The notes beneath the pieces were generated by a model. That model had not been told where the DNA came from and ran no database searches. It worked only from the letters and a program-made list of their open reading frames with translations. Shown here in pieces: positions 45,901 to 56,101 of a stretch of DNA of 63,020 nucleotides. Location: NCBI GenBank assembly GCA_964609385.1, contig CAZSSM010000042.1, forward strand, positions 1-63,020, written 5' to 3'. This DNA is from CAZSSM01 sp964609385. GTDB lineage: Bacteria; Planctomycetota; Planctomycetia; Isosphaerales; Isosphaeraceae. The translations under genes were made by a program, and so were the position numbers. Each line of letters starts with the position of its first letter. The stretch's first letter is position 1.

Positions 45901-48900
45901 CGACCAACGTCAACATTCCCTCGTTACGAATGCCGCCCCCGCTGCCAGAAACCGAACCGCCGGTCAGGGTCAAGCCGCGAAGCTCGACGGTGCTCCCAGC
46001 ACCGACGCTCAAGACGCGATCCAGGCCGTCCGCATCGAGGGTGATCCGCCCATCGCCGTCGAGGCTCAGCGTCCCCGAGGAGTCCTCGATCACCAGGCTG
46101 GTCGGGATCCCGAACTGAAGGCTCAGGGTGAAGCTGCCGCTTAGACCCGCATCGAAGGTGATGGTATCGTCGCCGGGGTTGGTCGCGGCGAAGGCGATGG
46201 CCTCGCGGAGGCTGGTCTGGTCGTCGAAGGGATCGAAGACGTCTTCCAGGGTGGTCACGAGGGTGCCACCGACTTCGGTGGGTGGTATGTCATCGTTGAC
46301 GAGCTCGAAGGCGCCGATGTCGAACTGAGCGCCTTGGGGCCTTGCCACGCCACGCTGATCTTCGGAGACGGCAACGAGAAAGTCGCCGGCGTCGATGGCG
46401 GGGCTGCCCTCCAAGAGAGCATGGGTTAGGGTTGGGTCGCCGTTATCGGCCAGCGGACCCAGCAGGGGATCGACCGGATTGCCAGCGTTCCCGACAATGT
46501 TGCCATTGACGTCGTTCGTGATCCCCGTCGATCCGTTGCGGACGCCGATGAGGTTGTTGCGGCTCTGAGGATTGACGTCTCCTTCGAGGTCACGGCGGTT
46601 ACCCGGTGTGGTGTTGCCGGCAACAATCGTGTTGGCCAAGGTCAACAAACCGCCGTTGAAGATGCCACCACCACGTTCGGCTGCGTTGTCGGTGATCGTC
46701 ACATGAGCCATGATCAAGGAGCCGCGATTGAGGAGTCCTCCACCGTTGCCGCTCGCCGAGTTGCCCGAGATCGTGACGTTGAACAATTCGACATCGCCAT
46801 CCGAGTTGAAGATCGCGCCGCCGTTGCTCGCCGAGTTGCCCGTGACGGCTGAGTTGGTCAACGTCAACAACTCGCGATTGTAGATACCGCCGCCAGTTCG
46901 CCTCGACGAATTGTCAGCAACCGCCGAATCAATCAGGGTCATCGTGCCGCGTTCGATATCGATTCCGCCACCGAAATCTGCGACGTTGCCCACGACAGTT
47001 GAGCCGATTAGGGTCATCGTGCCCCGGTTCGAGATTCCTCCGCCATCGCCTCTCTGCTGGGTGACATTCCTGGCAATGATCGAATGGGTCAGGGTCATCG
47101 TGCCCTGATTGTCGATCCCACCGCCATTAGCATACTCTCCTGTAGTTGTGTTGTCTTGAACTGCCGCATTTACAAGAATCATTTCACCTCTATTGTATAT
47201 TCCTCCTCCATACCCATTTCGATCGTCTAGCGTCACATTGCCCGTGATGTTGGAGTCGATTAGGGTCATCGTGCCGTCGTTGGCGATCCCGCCGCCTTGC
47301 CCGTTTTGCCCTGTTGTATTCTCGGCAACAGTGGCGTTCGTCAGGGTCATCGTACCGTAATTGGCGATCCCGCCTCCGTTTGAAGAGAAGCCCTGGATCG
47401 AATTACTCACGACATTCGTGTTGACCAATGCCAGCGAGCCGAAATTGAGGATCCCACCACCGTTGCCAGAACCCTCACCGCCGGTCAGGATTAGGCCGCG
47501 AAGCTCGACGGTGCTCTCAGCACCGACGCTCAAGACGCGATCCAGGCCGCCCGCATCGAGGGTGATCCGCTCATCGCCGTCGAGGCTCAGCGTGCCCGAG
47601 GAATCCTCGATCACCAGGCTAGTCGGGATCCCGAACTGGAGGTTCAGGATGAAGGTGCCGGTCAAGCCTGCCTCGAAGGTGACGGTGTCATCACCAGGGT
47701 TGTTCGCGGCGAAGGCGATGGCCTCGCGGAGGCTGGTCTGGTCGTCGAAGGGGTCGAAGATGTCATGCAAAGTGGTCACGAGGGTGCCACCGACCTCGGT
47801 GGGCGGTGTGTCGTCGTTGACGAGTTCGAAGGCGCCGATGTCGAACTGAGCTCCCTGGGGCCGGGCGAACTCGCGTTGGTCGAGCAGATCGTTGAGCGGT
47901 GTGCCGGCATCGATGGCGGGACTACCCTCCTGCAAGGCGTGGGTCAGGGTCGGGCCCCCGTTTTCAGCCAATGGCCCCAGCAGCGGGTCGACAGGGCTGG
48001 CGGTGGTGCCGAGGATGTTACCGTCGACGCCGTCGGTCAAACCGGTCGAACCGTCGGCGATCCCCAGCAGGTTGTGGCGACTGACCAGATCGATCGCCCC
48101 GGCGACGTCCGGTGCGGACGGGCCGGTGTTGCCGGCGACCAAAACATTGGCCATCTGGAGGGCTTGGGCAGCGGGATCGTTGGCAATCCCACCACCCTCG
48201 ATGCCGGCGGTGTTCTCGGTGATCGTGGTCTTGGCCAGGCTGAGCATTCCGGAGCGGTTGGCCATGCCACCGCCGTTGTTGATCGCATCATTGCCCGAGA
48301 TCGTGACGTTGGTCAGTTCCAAGCGGCTATCGATGTCATTGAACATCCCGCCACCGTCGTTGCCGGCGACGTTGCCTGCAACGGTGATGTCGGTCAGTCT
48401 CAGCGTGGACGTGTAGCTATTGACGATCCCGCCGCCATCGAGGCTGGCCGAGTTTCCGGTGATGGTCGCGTTGGTCAGGATCGCTGTCCCATTGTTGGAG
48501 AATCCACCGCCCGACTCGGCCGTGTTGTCGGCGATCGTCAGATCATCCAGGGTGACCATCTTGGAGCGGTTGGAGATCCCGCCGCCTGGTCCGCCGGCGA
48601 CGTTGCCCACGATCGTGGAACCGACGATGTTCAGCCGGCCGTAGCTGCGGATCCCGCCTCCGGCGTCGCCAGCGATGTTGTCGCTGACGGTTGTGTTGAC
48701 CAACTCCAACGACCCCCGGACGAAGATGCCGCCACCGTCGTCGTCGGCCGAATTGCCGCGGACGATCGAGTCGGTCAGGCTCACCGTGCTCCCGTTGAGC
48801 GCACGGATCCCGCCACCCCGAGCTAAGGAATCATCTTGGGCAACATTGTTCTCGACGATGGTGTTGACCAGTTCCAATCGACCACTCTGGGTGTAAAGCC

Positions 48901-49414
48901 CACCGCCTCTCTCAGCGGTGTTGCCTGAGACGATCGCATTGGTCAGGCTGACCGTGCCAGAGAAGCTGCTGACCCCCCCACCGCTCGAGGTCGTTGACCC
49001 ACCGGTGATGGTGAGGTCGTTCAGCGACACGGTAATCCCATCGCCGACCCCAATCACCACACCGACACCCTGGCTATTGATGACGGTCTGCTCGGCTCCC
49101 AGACCATTAATCGTCAGGTCATCCTGGATTCCCAGTCCGCCCTCCTCGAGGAGGATGGGCGTTCCGGCCAGGGCGGCATCGAAGTCGATCGTCTCGGCGC
49201 CCGGGGTCGCGTTGGCCGCTTCGATCGCCTCGCGGAGGCTGGTCAAGCCGTCATTCGGATCGACGACGTCCAGAGCCGTGGTCACCGTCGTCAGCAGACA
49301 ACGCGGTTCGAGCGGTTCCGAATGAACGGTCGGTCGTCTCCGGGCCCGGACGGAAGCGGGACGGAGCGGTCGGAGGAGGAATCGGGTAAAGATGTGGCTG
49401 CGATGCGAACTCAT
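42953..49414 (-). CDS. Giant secreted beta-helix protein with RTX calcium-binding repeats
   Basis: A 2153-residue protein. The basic N-terminus and LEPRCLL (residues 35-41) match the LEPR-type motif found at the start of many planctomycete extracellular proteins. Three modules follow, each opening with TSLREAI and then many beta-helix coils of the form GGGIxNxGxxxLxxxxVxxNxA. The second and third module starts derive from an internal duplication. Each of the first two ends with a choice-of-anchor-Q-like block (GSPAIDAG, RPQGAQFDIGAFELV). Near the C-terminus about fifteen RTX nonapeptides (GGAGADVGYGGAGDDRLDGN) should bind calcium outside the cell. AGGAG precedes ATG 49414. Suggested role: surface adhesin or matrix protein (inference). 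Confidence 0.93.
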   Translation of the reverse strand: MSSHRSHIFTRFLLRPLRPASVRARRRPTVHSEPLEPRCLLTTVTTALDVVDPNDGLTSLREAIEAANATPGAETIDFDAALAGTPILLEEGGLGIQDDLTINGLGAEQTVINSQGVGVVIGVGDGITVSLNDLTITGGSTTSSGGGVSSFSGTVSLTNAIVSGNTAERGGGLYTQSGRLELVNTIVENNVAQDDSLARGGGIRALNGSTVSLTDSIVRGNSADDDGGGIFVRGSLELVNTTVSDNIAGDAGGGIRSYGRLNIVGSTIVGNVAGGPGGGISNRSKMVTLDDLTIADNTAESGGGFSNNGTAILTNATITGNSASLDGGGIVNSYTSTLRLTDITVAGNVAGNDGGGMFNDIDSRLELTNVTISGNDAINNGGGMANRSGMLSLAKTTITENTAGIEGGGIANDPAAQALQMANVLVAGNTGPSAPDVAGAIDLVSRHNLLGIADGSTGLTDGVDGNILGTTASPVDPLLGPLAENGGPTLTHALQEGSPAIDAGTPLNDLLDQREFARPQGAQFDIGAFELVNDDTPPTEVGGTLVTTLHDIFDPFDDQTSLREAIAFAANNPGDDTVTFEAGLTGTFILNLQFGIPTSLVIEDSSGTLSLDGDERITLDAGGLDRVLSVGAESTVELRGLILTGGEGSGNGGGILNFGSLALVNTNVVSNSIQGFSSNGGGIANYGTMTLTNATVAENTTGQNGQGGGIANDGTMTLIDSNITGNVTLDDRNGYGGGIYNRGEMILVNAAVQDNTTTGEYANGGGIDNQGTMTLTHSIIARNVTQQRGDGGGISNRGTMTLIGSTVVGNVADFGGGIDIERGTMTLIDSAVADNSSRRTGGGIYNRELLTLTNSAVTGNSASNGGAIFNSDGDVELFNVTISGNSASGNGGGLLNRGSLIMAHVTITDNAAERGGGIFNGGLLTLANTIVAGNTTPGNRRDLEGDVNPQSRNNLIGVRNGSTGITNDVNGNIVGNAGNPVDPLLGPLADNGDPTLTHALLEGSPAIDAGDFLVAVSEDQRGVARPQGAQFDIGAFELVNDDIPPTEVGGTLVTTLEDVFDPFDDQTSLREAIAFAATNPGDDTITFDAGLSGSFTLSLQFGIPTSLVIEDSSGTLSLDGDGRITLDADGLDRVLSVGAGSTVELRGLTLTGGSVSGSGGGIRNEGMLTLVDTTVEGNSASGDGGGIDNRSGTLTLTDVTIAENTANVGGGISNFGSMALTDANIMDNFASLFGGGIFTNGLTTLTGSMITANEAGLDGGGINAFLEMTGDAFGPLTLVDTIVSNNFADRSGGGIAALEGQVELLDSTLNNNTATSDGGGIFVQRFFSDGSQVSLTGTSVTDNTAGNKGGGIFNEASLTLTRVIVESNTAGVSGGGIANAEGAQLDLSGSTIAGNTAVESGGGIENEGTAVLNDVLVEGNTAEIQGGGIQNRDLMSMTGSRVTGNVVGGFGGGISNYRGTMTLSNLTVEGNDVGIGIESTFGGFGGGLFNFLGTMTLSDSTVSDNASGRDGGGIDNRGTLALVNTTVIGNEAVRDGGGIDNGYGSLTLTNVTITENVADSDSDGEGSGGGLLIDGDSATLFNTIVSGNSAGNNGGGIFNQTTLTLTGSTVSGNRTASSGGGIYNSEFDDVSSQTAILAMVNSTVSGNSAVEGGGIFNAGRVTASHTTVVGNVATSDGGGLLLTEESTSQVDNSVVASNTASNSPDILGALEPGSQFNLVGNGQGAEGLVNGVDGNLVGTDALPIDPRLAPLADNGGFSPTHLPLTGSPLIDAVDQIVGRITDQRGRFVPLDGNLDGLARSDIGAVELDPDFDTTPRLSLEGDLIVPSLAVGDVQIELVGGTEAQPEVTVVRDGEELGSFEVTGQIVVALGTGSDVLDASGLGAIDLVVDLGPGDDTFLGGLGNDQVRGHSGDDVLSGGSGQDRLEGNTGDDQVFGDDGDDLLRGGQGSDSLFGGAGADVGYGGAGDDRLDGNAGADDLRGQTGSDTLRGGNGSDTLRGGGEADTLQGGNADDLLLGNAGFDQLFGEAGDDTLDGGNGSDSLDGGAGADVFQATGSEAEGQLHELATNPGGDLTVFRRGRVLADDSVEVLEVDRIVGEDAFDAVLLLALGGDDTITAESGVVLRGTIDGGSGFDVFSTEDPEDRDEFTLIDIEG
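45956..46341. repeat. Internal duplication in the giant gene, copy A
   Basis: This 386-bp segment aligns without gaps to 47477-47862, with roughly nine in ten bases equal by eye. It encodes the third-module opening (LVTTLEDVFDPFDDQTSLRE and on). Confidence 0.85.
47477..47862. repeat. Internal duplication in the giant gene, copy B
   Basis: This is the second copy of 45956-46341, in the same orientation and 1521 bp away, encoding the second-module opening (LVTTLHDIFDPFDDQTSLRE and on). The differences are mostly at third codon positions. Confidence 0.85.
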
Positions 49415-49911
49415 CGGGAACTCCTGGAAAGGGGGGGCGGCGTTCCGGTGATCTGGGGCGGCATGCCCGAGACACATCGAGTCGTGGGCCTCGGCGACGA
49501 GATGGCTGAGAGCGCACCGGTGGCGTCGACGCCCAACGTGGCCTCCTTGGCCGTATGGGCGCACCGCTCGGAGCGTTTCTCAGAACGAAACAACACGGAT
49601 CCCGATGACGCCCGTGGAAAAGTGGGACCGTGTGAGCCACGGACCGCGGGAGACGGGTTTCGGACGTCGACGGATCAGACACGGAATGAGGTGACGCGAT
49701 TCGAGCTGTGGACCGCGTCACACTCCGTCACGAAATCTACCAAAACACTCGGGAACCGCAAAGAAAAAAGTGGATGCATCCAGGCAATTATTCTGGGCCG
49801 AGCTGGAATGCATCCGTTACCGGTCCGACGAATGTTCGAAGCAGACCGCCTCGTCGTCGATGGCGATCATGAGGGTTCACATTGTCGGGGCCTTCGAATT
49901 TGGTCGAAGCC
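49415..49911. other. Intergenic region upstream of the giant gene
   Basis: About 500 bp. A plus-strand open frame (49322-49936) spans it but starts inside the antisense of the giant gene and has no protein-like composition. It should hold the promoter of the giant gene; none was assigned. Confidence 0.4.
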
Positions 49912-51390
<1,479 letters not shown>

Positions 51391-51940
51391 CGAATCATCT
51401 CTCCCTTCGACCGAAACTCATGATCCACGCATCGTCCGGACATCCTGGCTTCACAGTCCGTCCAGGATAGGCGAATCGCTCTCAAAACTCTAGGGACAAC
51501 GACGGAACGCTCAGGGCAAGATCGTTAGCGCCTTGAGATTCATACGGATTTCAAATCCCGTTCTCACCACCATCGGCAGCCTCAAGCCAAACTGGCCAGC
51601 ATCGACCTGGTTGGAACGTTGGGACACGCGATTTCTACCATCCCTGATTATTTCGGTCCTGTCCCGCGGTGATTGCACAAATGGGAACGAGAGTCGCTTC
51701 CGGTGAATAGACAGGCAGATTCGAGGAGCGTCGGACTCCATCTCCATCCCCCACTCATCGAACCGGACCGGCGGGCTTCCCACCATCCGGCCCTCGGAAT
51801 AAAAGACGATCGCTCACGGAAGGCTTCGAAGGCCAATCATGGAGCCGAGTGAGGCCAAACTCTTACTGCTGGAAAACCACAACTTACTACATATCAGCAC
51901 ATTATCAATATAAAAATTAGTACTGTTTTTTTGCAAATAC
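51391..51940. other. Intergenic region
   Basis: About 550 bp between two minus-strand genes. A 91-codon minus frame (51511-51786) exists but lacks a ribosome-binding site and a recognisable pattern, so it was not called. The stretch 51870-51940 is A+T-rich. No RNA gene was recognised. Confidence 0.4.
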
Positions 51941-52552
51941 TCAACGGGTCTGGATCAGTCGGAGCGCGGGGATGGTTGGGAAACGCTCCAGGAGTTCGTC
52001 GTGGCCGAGCGGCTCGCGGGGCTGGAACGCCCGGGCCGCCAGTCGGGGCGAACCGAGCAGACACTCCTTCTCCAGCAGATAGTATTTGTTGTACTGATCG
52101 ATCCGATAGTTGACCGGTCCGAGGTCGAACGTCGAGACGATCCGGGTCCAACGGCCATTGAAGCGGTCGGCGGCCTCCGCGAGCCTCCGCGCGACGCGTC
52201 GTCGACGCCCCCGACGGCTTGGACGCGACGCCCAGTGGGTCGGCAATTCCAACCCGGCGTGATCCCAGTGGGGCGTCAACGGTGTGGCGAAGACCTCGAG
52301 TCCATCCTCGGGACCGGTCGCCACGGCCGCCCACTCGTCCAGCGCGATCCGGACGAAGCGGAGTTCCTCGACCCGGCGCGCGGCGAACCGCTGGTCGATC
52401 CGCTCCAGGTAGTAGTCCAGCTCAGCGCCCCGCCTCGCGAACGCCGGGACATCGAAGAGGCCGAGGAGTTGGTTGAGCGCCGGGTCGCCCGAAGCGACTG
52501 AAAGGCCCTCCTCCCCATCGCCATCCGGATCGGCCCCTTGTGCGTTGCTCAC
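51941..52552 (-). CDS. Protein of unknown function
   Basis: A soluble protein of about 203 residues. It starts with an acidic, Gly-rich stretch, then LNQLLGLFDVPAFARRGAEL, a helical region with YYLERIDQRFAARRVEELRF, a basic Arg-rich patch (SRRGRRRRVARRL) and a conserved-looking C-terminal segment VSTFDLGPVNYRIDQYNKYY followed by LEKECLLGS. No family was recognised. The start is taken as GTG 52552 because GAGGCAG lies just upstream; GTG 52609 is an alternative that adds 19 mostly Arg residues. It is 195 bp downstream of the solute-binding lipoprotein gene on the same strand. Confidence 0.7.
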   Translation of the reverse strand: MSNAQGADPDGDGEEGLSVASGDPALNQLLGLFDVPAFARRGAELDYYLERIDQRFAARRVEELRFVRIALDEWAAVATGPEDGLEVFATPLTPHWDHAGLELPTHWASRPSRRGRRRRVARRLAEAADRFNGRWTRIVSTFDLGPVNYRIDQYNKYYLLEKECLLGSPRLAARAFQPREPLGHDELLERFPTIPALRLIQTR

Positions 52553-52747
52553 GATGCTGCCTCGGGTTCGTCGTCGTTGCCTGCTACGATGGCGTCCATG
52601 CCTGCTCACCTAAGTGATTGAGCCCCGGCGAGACCTGTCCGGCCCCGATCCGAAACCGGGATGACGTCGGACGTTCGGGACGCAATCGTTACCCATTATG
52701 GATTCGGCCTCGGCGATCAGCTAGTGCTCCCTAGACCGCGATCCAGG

Positions 52748-54466
52748 TCAATCGTCGGTCTCATCCGACTCCTCCGGGCCGGACTCAAGGATCGCCTGCC
52801 AGGTCGGCGGGGCGACGGTCGTGATGCTCGGCGAGACCGGCAAGCTCGCCTGATAGTGCCAGGCCATCCGTTTGGCACCGAACTCCTCGATCCGATCCGC
52901 CCATGCTTGAACGACATTCTCTAGAGCGGGGACCACACGCTCGGGATCGGGGCCGTCGAGGTCGTCGCGCGGGAGTTCGTCGGCGAGTCGACCGAGGGCA
53001 CCGTACAGTTCAGTCTCGAATTCATGGATCTGAGGGATCCGGAGTTCCATGACTACCCGAGGTGCGAGGTAAGCCTGTTGAATGGCGATGGCCCAGGTTC
53101 GGCCGTCGACCCCGGACGCTGCTCGTGGTTTCGGCAGGCCATTGTTGAGCAACGACGAGCGGACCGGGAGCATCGGGCGATCGTCCTCCAGGAGCAGGCG
53201 AGCCTGGAGGTCCTGGCTGGTCAAATAGTTCAACAGGTCGAGTGCCGCCGCTCGGCGCTGGCCGTCGAGCCGCGATGAGAGGCCGATCAACCAGCCGCCC
53301 CCGCCAGGAAGATACCCGACGCGGTTGCTCGGCCCGTCTTCGTCCCACTCCTCACGGCTAGGGTCATAGACCCGACGCGCTGCGGGGAGCGGGACGACGT
53401 CGATGGTGAAGGGGTCGTCGCGGTTGGCCCATTGGATCGCCATCTCTGCGCGGTCGATCAGCATCGCGGCACGCCCGGTCCGGAACGCGCGCCGGGCCGC
53501 CTCGGCGTTTGGCCAAGACGAGGAAGATGAGCCCGAGGCCGGATCGCCCGACCCGTCCGACTCGGCGTTTCCGGTAGGCGCCAAGGCGGCCCAAGTGACC
53601 TGGCGGGTCAAAGACTCGACGAACGGCGGGCCGGCCAGTCGAGGTTCGAGCGAGACTCGGGAAAGACCGAGCCCGATCTGGTCGCGGTGCAAGCCGACCG
53701 CCGAGGCGCGTCCCCAGAGCACCTGTGCGGCCAGCGGATCAGCCCCGGGACCGTCGCCGACCCGCAACGGCACGGCCAAGGGCCAGGTCGGCTCGCCGAG
53801 CCCGAACAGGTCACGTCCGCTCAAGAACTCCACCAAGGCATCGCAGTCGGCCCAGGTCGATGGGGGCTTGAAGGCGATCCCCGACGCCTCGGCTTCGGCC
53901 CCGAGCGCCTCGTCCTCGAAGATCTCGCCCCGATAAACCAAGACCAACGCCGAACCGCCCAAGGGCAAAGCTAGCCGCTCGTTCCCGTATCGCACCAAGA
54001 CGTCACGCACCAACGGAACGACGTCTTCGAGATCCTCTTGCGCGTTGTCGCGAGCGGTCGACACCCCCTCCTCGTCAGTCGGAGCGGTCTCGCTGGACCG
54101 CCCCTCGTCGAGGGGAAGACGTCCCAGGTAACCGGCCTCGACGAGGTCTCCGAAGCGATCGGCCGGGAAGACCAGAACATCGACCTGATCCGGATCGAGG
54201 TCCTCCAACGGGATCGGCTCGTCGTTGACATTCAGGGTGGCCTCGCGGCTCTCGACCCACTCCCCACGCTGGGCAGCGACCGCAGCGATCAGGGCCGGGT
54301 CGTCCAACCCACCCAAGCGTAGTTCCAGACCAGGAAAGGTTTGCGGCCCGCGATCGCGATCGGAAGATTCGTCGCCGAGCCCTCCACAACCACCTAACGC
54401 GGCCAGGATCACCACGACCAGGGCGAACCCGATCGCCGACCCGACTCCTCGACCCCGATACGTCAT
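52748..54466 (-). CDS. ABC-type solute-binding lipoprotein
   Basis: A 572-residue lipoprotein has a signal ending in ILAALGGC (lipid attachment at the Cys). The fold signals of periplasmic extracellular solute-binding proteins (family 1, sugar type) are visible: DVLVFPADRFGDLVEAGYLG early on, NRVGYLPGGGGWLIGLSSRL late, and AARRAFRTGRAAMLIDRAEM, typical of the maltose-binding-protein group. It is longer than usual because of acidic Ser/Gly linkers. No permease or ATPase genes are adjacent, so its transport partner, if any, is elsewhere. GGGGAG lies 8 nt before ATG 54466. Confidence 0.82.
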   Translation of the reverse strand: MTYRGRGVGSAIGFALVVVILAALGGCGGLGDESSDRDRGPQTFPGLELRLGGLDDPALIAAVAAQRGEWVESREATLNVNDEPIPLEDLDPDQVDVLVFPADRFGDLVEAGYLGRLPLDEGRSSETAPTDEEGVSTARDNAQEDLEDVVPLVRDVLVRYGNERLALPLGGSALVLVYRGEIFEDEALGAEAEASGIAFKPPSTWADCDALVEFLSGRDLFGLGEPTWPLAVPLRVGDGPGADPLAAQVLWGRASAVGLHRDQIGLGLSRVSLEPRLAGPPFVESLTRQVTWAALAPTGNAESDGSGDPASGSSSSSWPNAEAARRAFRTGRAAMLIDRAEMAIQWANRDDPFTIDVVPLPAARRVYDPSREEWDEDGPSNRVGYLPGGGGWLIGLSSRLDGQRRAAALDLLNYLTSQDLQARLLLEDDRPMLPVRSSLLNNGLPKPRAASGVDGRTWAIAIQQAYLAPRVVMELRIPQIHEFETELYGALGRLADELPRDDLDGPDPERVVPALENVVQAWADRIEEFGAKRMAWHYQASLPVSPSITTVAPPTWQAILESGPEESDETDD

Positions 54467-54725
54467 GACATGCTCCCCGGAACTCGATCCGCTCGACCAG
54501 AACGACGGCCGCGACGCCCTCGATACGTCGGTCGAGCCCGCTTGGTTGGCGTATCGAGCCGGTCGCCAAACCGATCCGCCGGCGCCCTCGATCGGATCGG
54601 TCCAGACGTAAACGACCTTAACCCCGACCTAACGCATCTCGGCGTCGGACCGGGGTTGCTCTCGAGTCCGATCCATTAGGATCGAATGTGGATCTGAAGA
54701 AGATGATTGCGAGCGGAGGGGAGAA

Positions 54726-55427
54726 TCAAGCGTAGCGGCCGACGGGCAGGTCGATGCCCAGCCGATACTTCAGCTCATCGAACTGCTCGCGGTACTCGTC
54801 GTCAGTCGAGTGCAGATGCTCGGCCTCGGAGATGAAGCGGATCTGATCATCGCGGACCAGTCCGTGGTCGCGGAGGACCTCTTCAAAGGGCTCGAGGTCG
54901 TGAGCGTAGACGAAGAGGAGCTTGTGCTCGTCGAACTGGACCTCCATGGGCCCCTCGGCGTTGAGGGCGGCCAGGCCAGTGCAGCCGTCGTTGAGCAGCA
55001 GGTCCTCGAAGTCGTAGAGGGTGCTCTTGAGAATGACCGTGTCGATGTTCTCGCGATAGAGGTCGTCATGGGTGCCCGGCTCAGACTCGTGGCTGGACTC
55101 CATAACGGCGTTGACCTGATCACCGAGCGGGTCGAGCAGATCGATGAAGACATCGAAGAGGTGTTCGGCCGAGACGCTGGCGGCTAGCACAGGCATGGTC
55201 GTGCCGGTCTCGGGGTCGCGATAAAGGTCACGACGATAACCTTCGCGCGGCTCGACCTGGCGGTCGAAGGAGGGCCGGACCGCATCGGTGAGCAGGAAAT
55301 TGCCGTACCGATTGATCCGCAGATGCTGGTCGAGCTGGTCTTCGGACAGGTCATCGAAGCCGGTGCGAGGCATCCGGGTCGGATTGGTCCGCAAGACGCG
55401 GTCTAGGAAGCGCTGTAAGAAACTCAT
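54726..55427 (-). CDS. Protein of unknown function
   Basis: A soluble, acidic 233-residue protein without signal peptide. It reads as well-formed protein (YGNFLLTDAVRPSFDRQVEP, ENIDTVILKSTLYDFEDLLL, FDEHKLLFVYAHDLEPFEEV), with a probable alpha/beta fold, and uses the codons of the window. ATG 55427 was chosen because AGAGG lies about 10 nt upstream and because the sequence before it, though open back to 55826, is Arg/Ser-rich noise. No family was recognised. Confidence 0.72.
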   Translation of the reverse strand: MSFLQRFLDRVLRTNPTRMPRTGFDDLSEDQLDQHLRINRYGNFLLTDAVRPSFDRQVEPREGYRRDLYRDPETGTTMPVLAASVSAEHLFDVFIDLLDPLGDQVNAVMESSHESEPGTHDDLYRENIDTVILKSTLYDFEDLLLNDGCTGLAALNAEGPMEVQFDEHKLLFVYAHDLEPFEEVLRDHGLVRDDQIRFISEAEHLHSTDDEYREQFDELKYRLGIDLPVGRYA

Positions 55428-56101
55428 GAAACAGGCCTCTCCTCCGGCGTACAGATGAGCAAACCCAAATGAATGATGCGAGTCCCGTTCGATCCTGGGG
55501 ACCCGCCGGTCGAGCCGACACGCATCGCGTGGGACACCCCGAGTCGAGGCGAACAGCCAACGACCCACGAACGGGCGTGTCGGATCGCGTTGTCGTCTAC
55601 TATATACCATGCGAAACGGCGAAATTTGGGCTGACCGCCGAGAAAGCTGAAGGTCCGACACACCGCGCGCCGACAACAGTTGTTTGACCCTCGAAGTCTG
55701 CCCGAACCGGCCAGTCGCATGGCCTACACCCGTACACAACGCAAGGGGGGTGCCAGGACCAGAACCGGCGCGGTGAATGGCCGGCCGTCGGCTCGAAACA
55801 CCGCGAACTTGAGGCGAATTTCGCATTCCGGCTCACACATCGAATTGTCCCCTCGTCGATGGTCCACCACGTCGTAGCGGAGCATTCTGGGAAGTTTTTA
55901 CAGAATCGCCTCACGTTTCTCCAAGCCTCCGCCGAAGACCCGTGCAGGCCGCGATCCGGTCGCGACGGATGCGCCCCCTCGCTATACTTGAGAGATCCGG
56001 AAGACTTGGCCGATCAAGCCGAGTCGACCGCCGCCCGCTCATCGTCGACGATCACGCCTCGATGAGCTGAGACCCGACGCGATCCGACGAGGTGAAAGGC
56101 C
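55428..56101. other. Intergenic region between divergent genes
   Basis: About 670 bp with no supported gene. It has a TATACT hexamer at 55983-55988 (see separate entry). Otherwise nothing recognisable. Confidence 0.4.
55983..55988 (+). promoter_or_regulatory. Possible -10 element
   Basis: TATACT lies 113 nt before the M20 peptidase start. No good -35 match is seen at 16-19 nt upstream. The same hexamer occurs before the creatininase-family gene. Confidence 0.2.
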
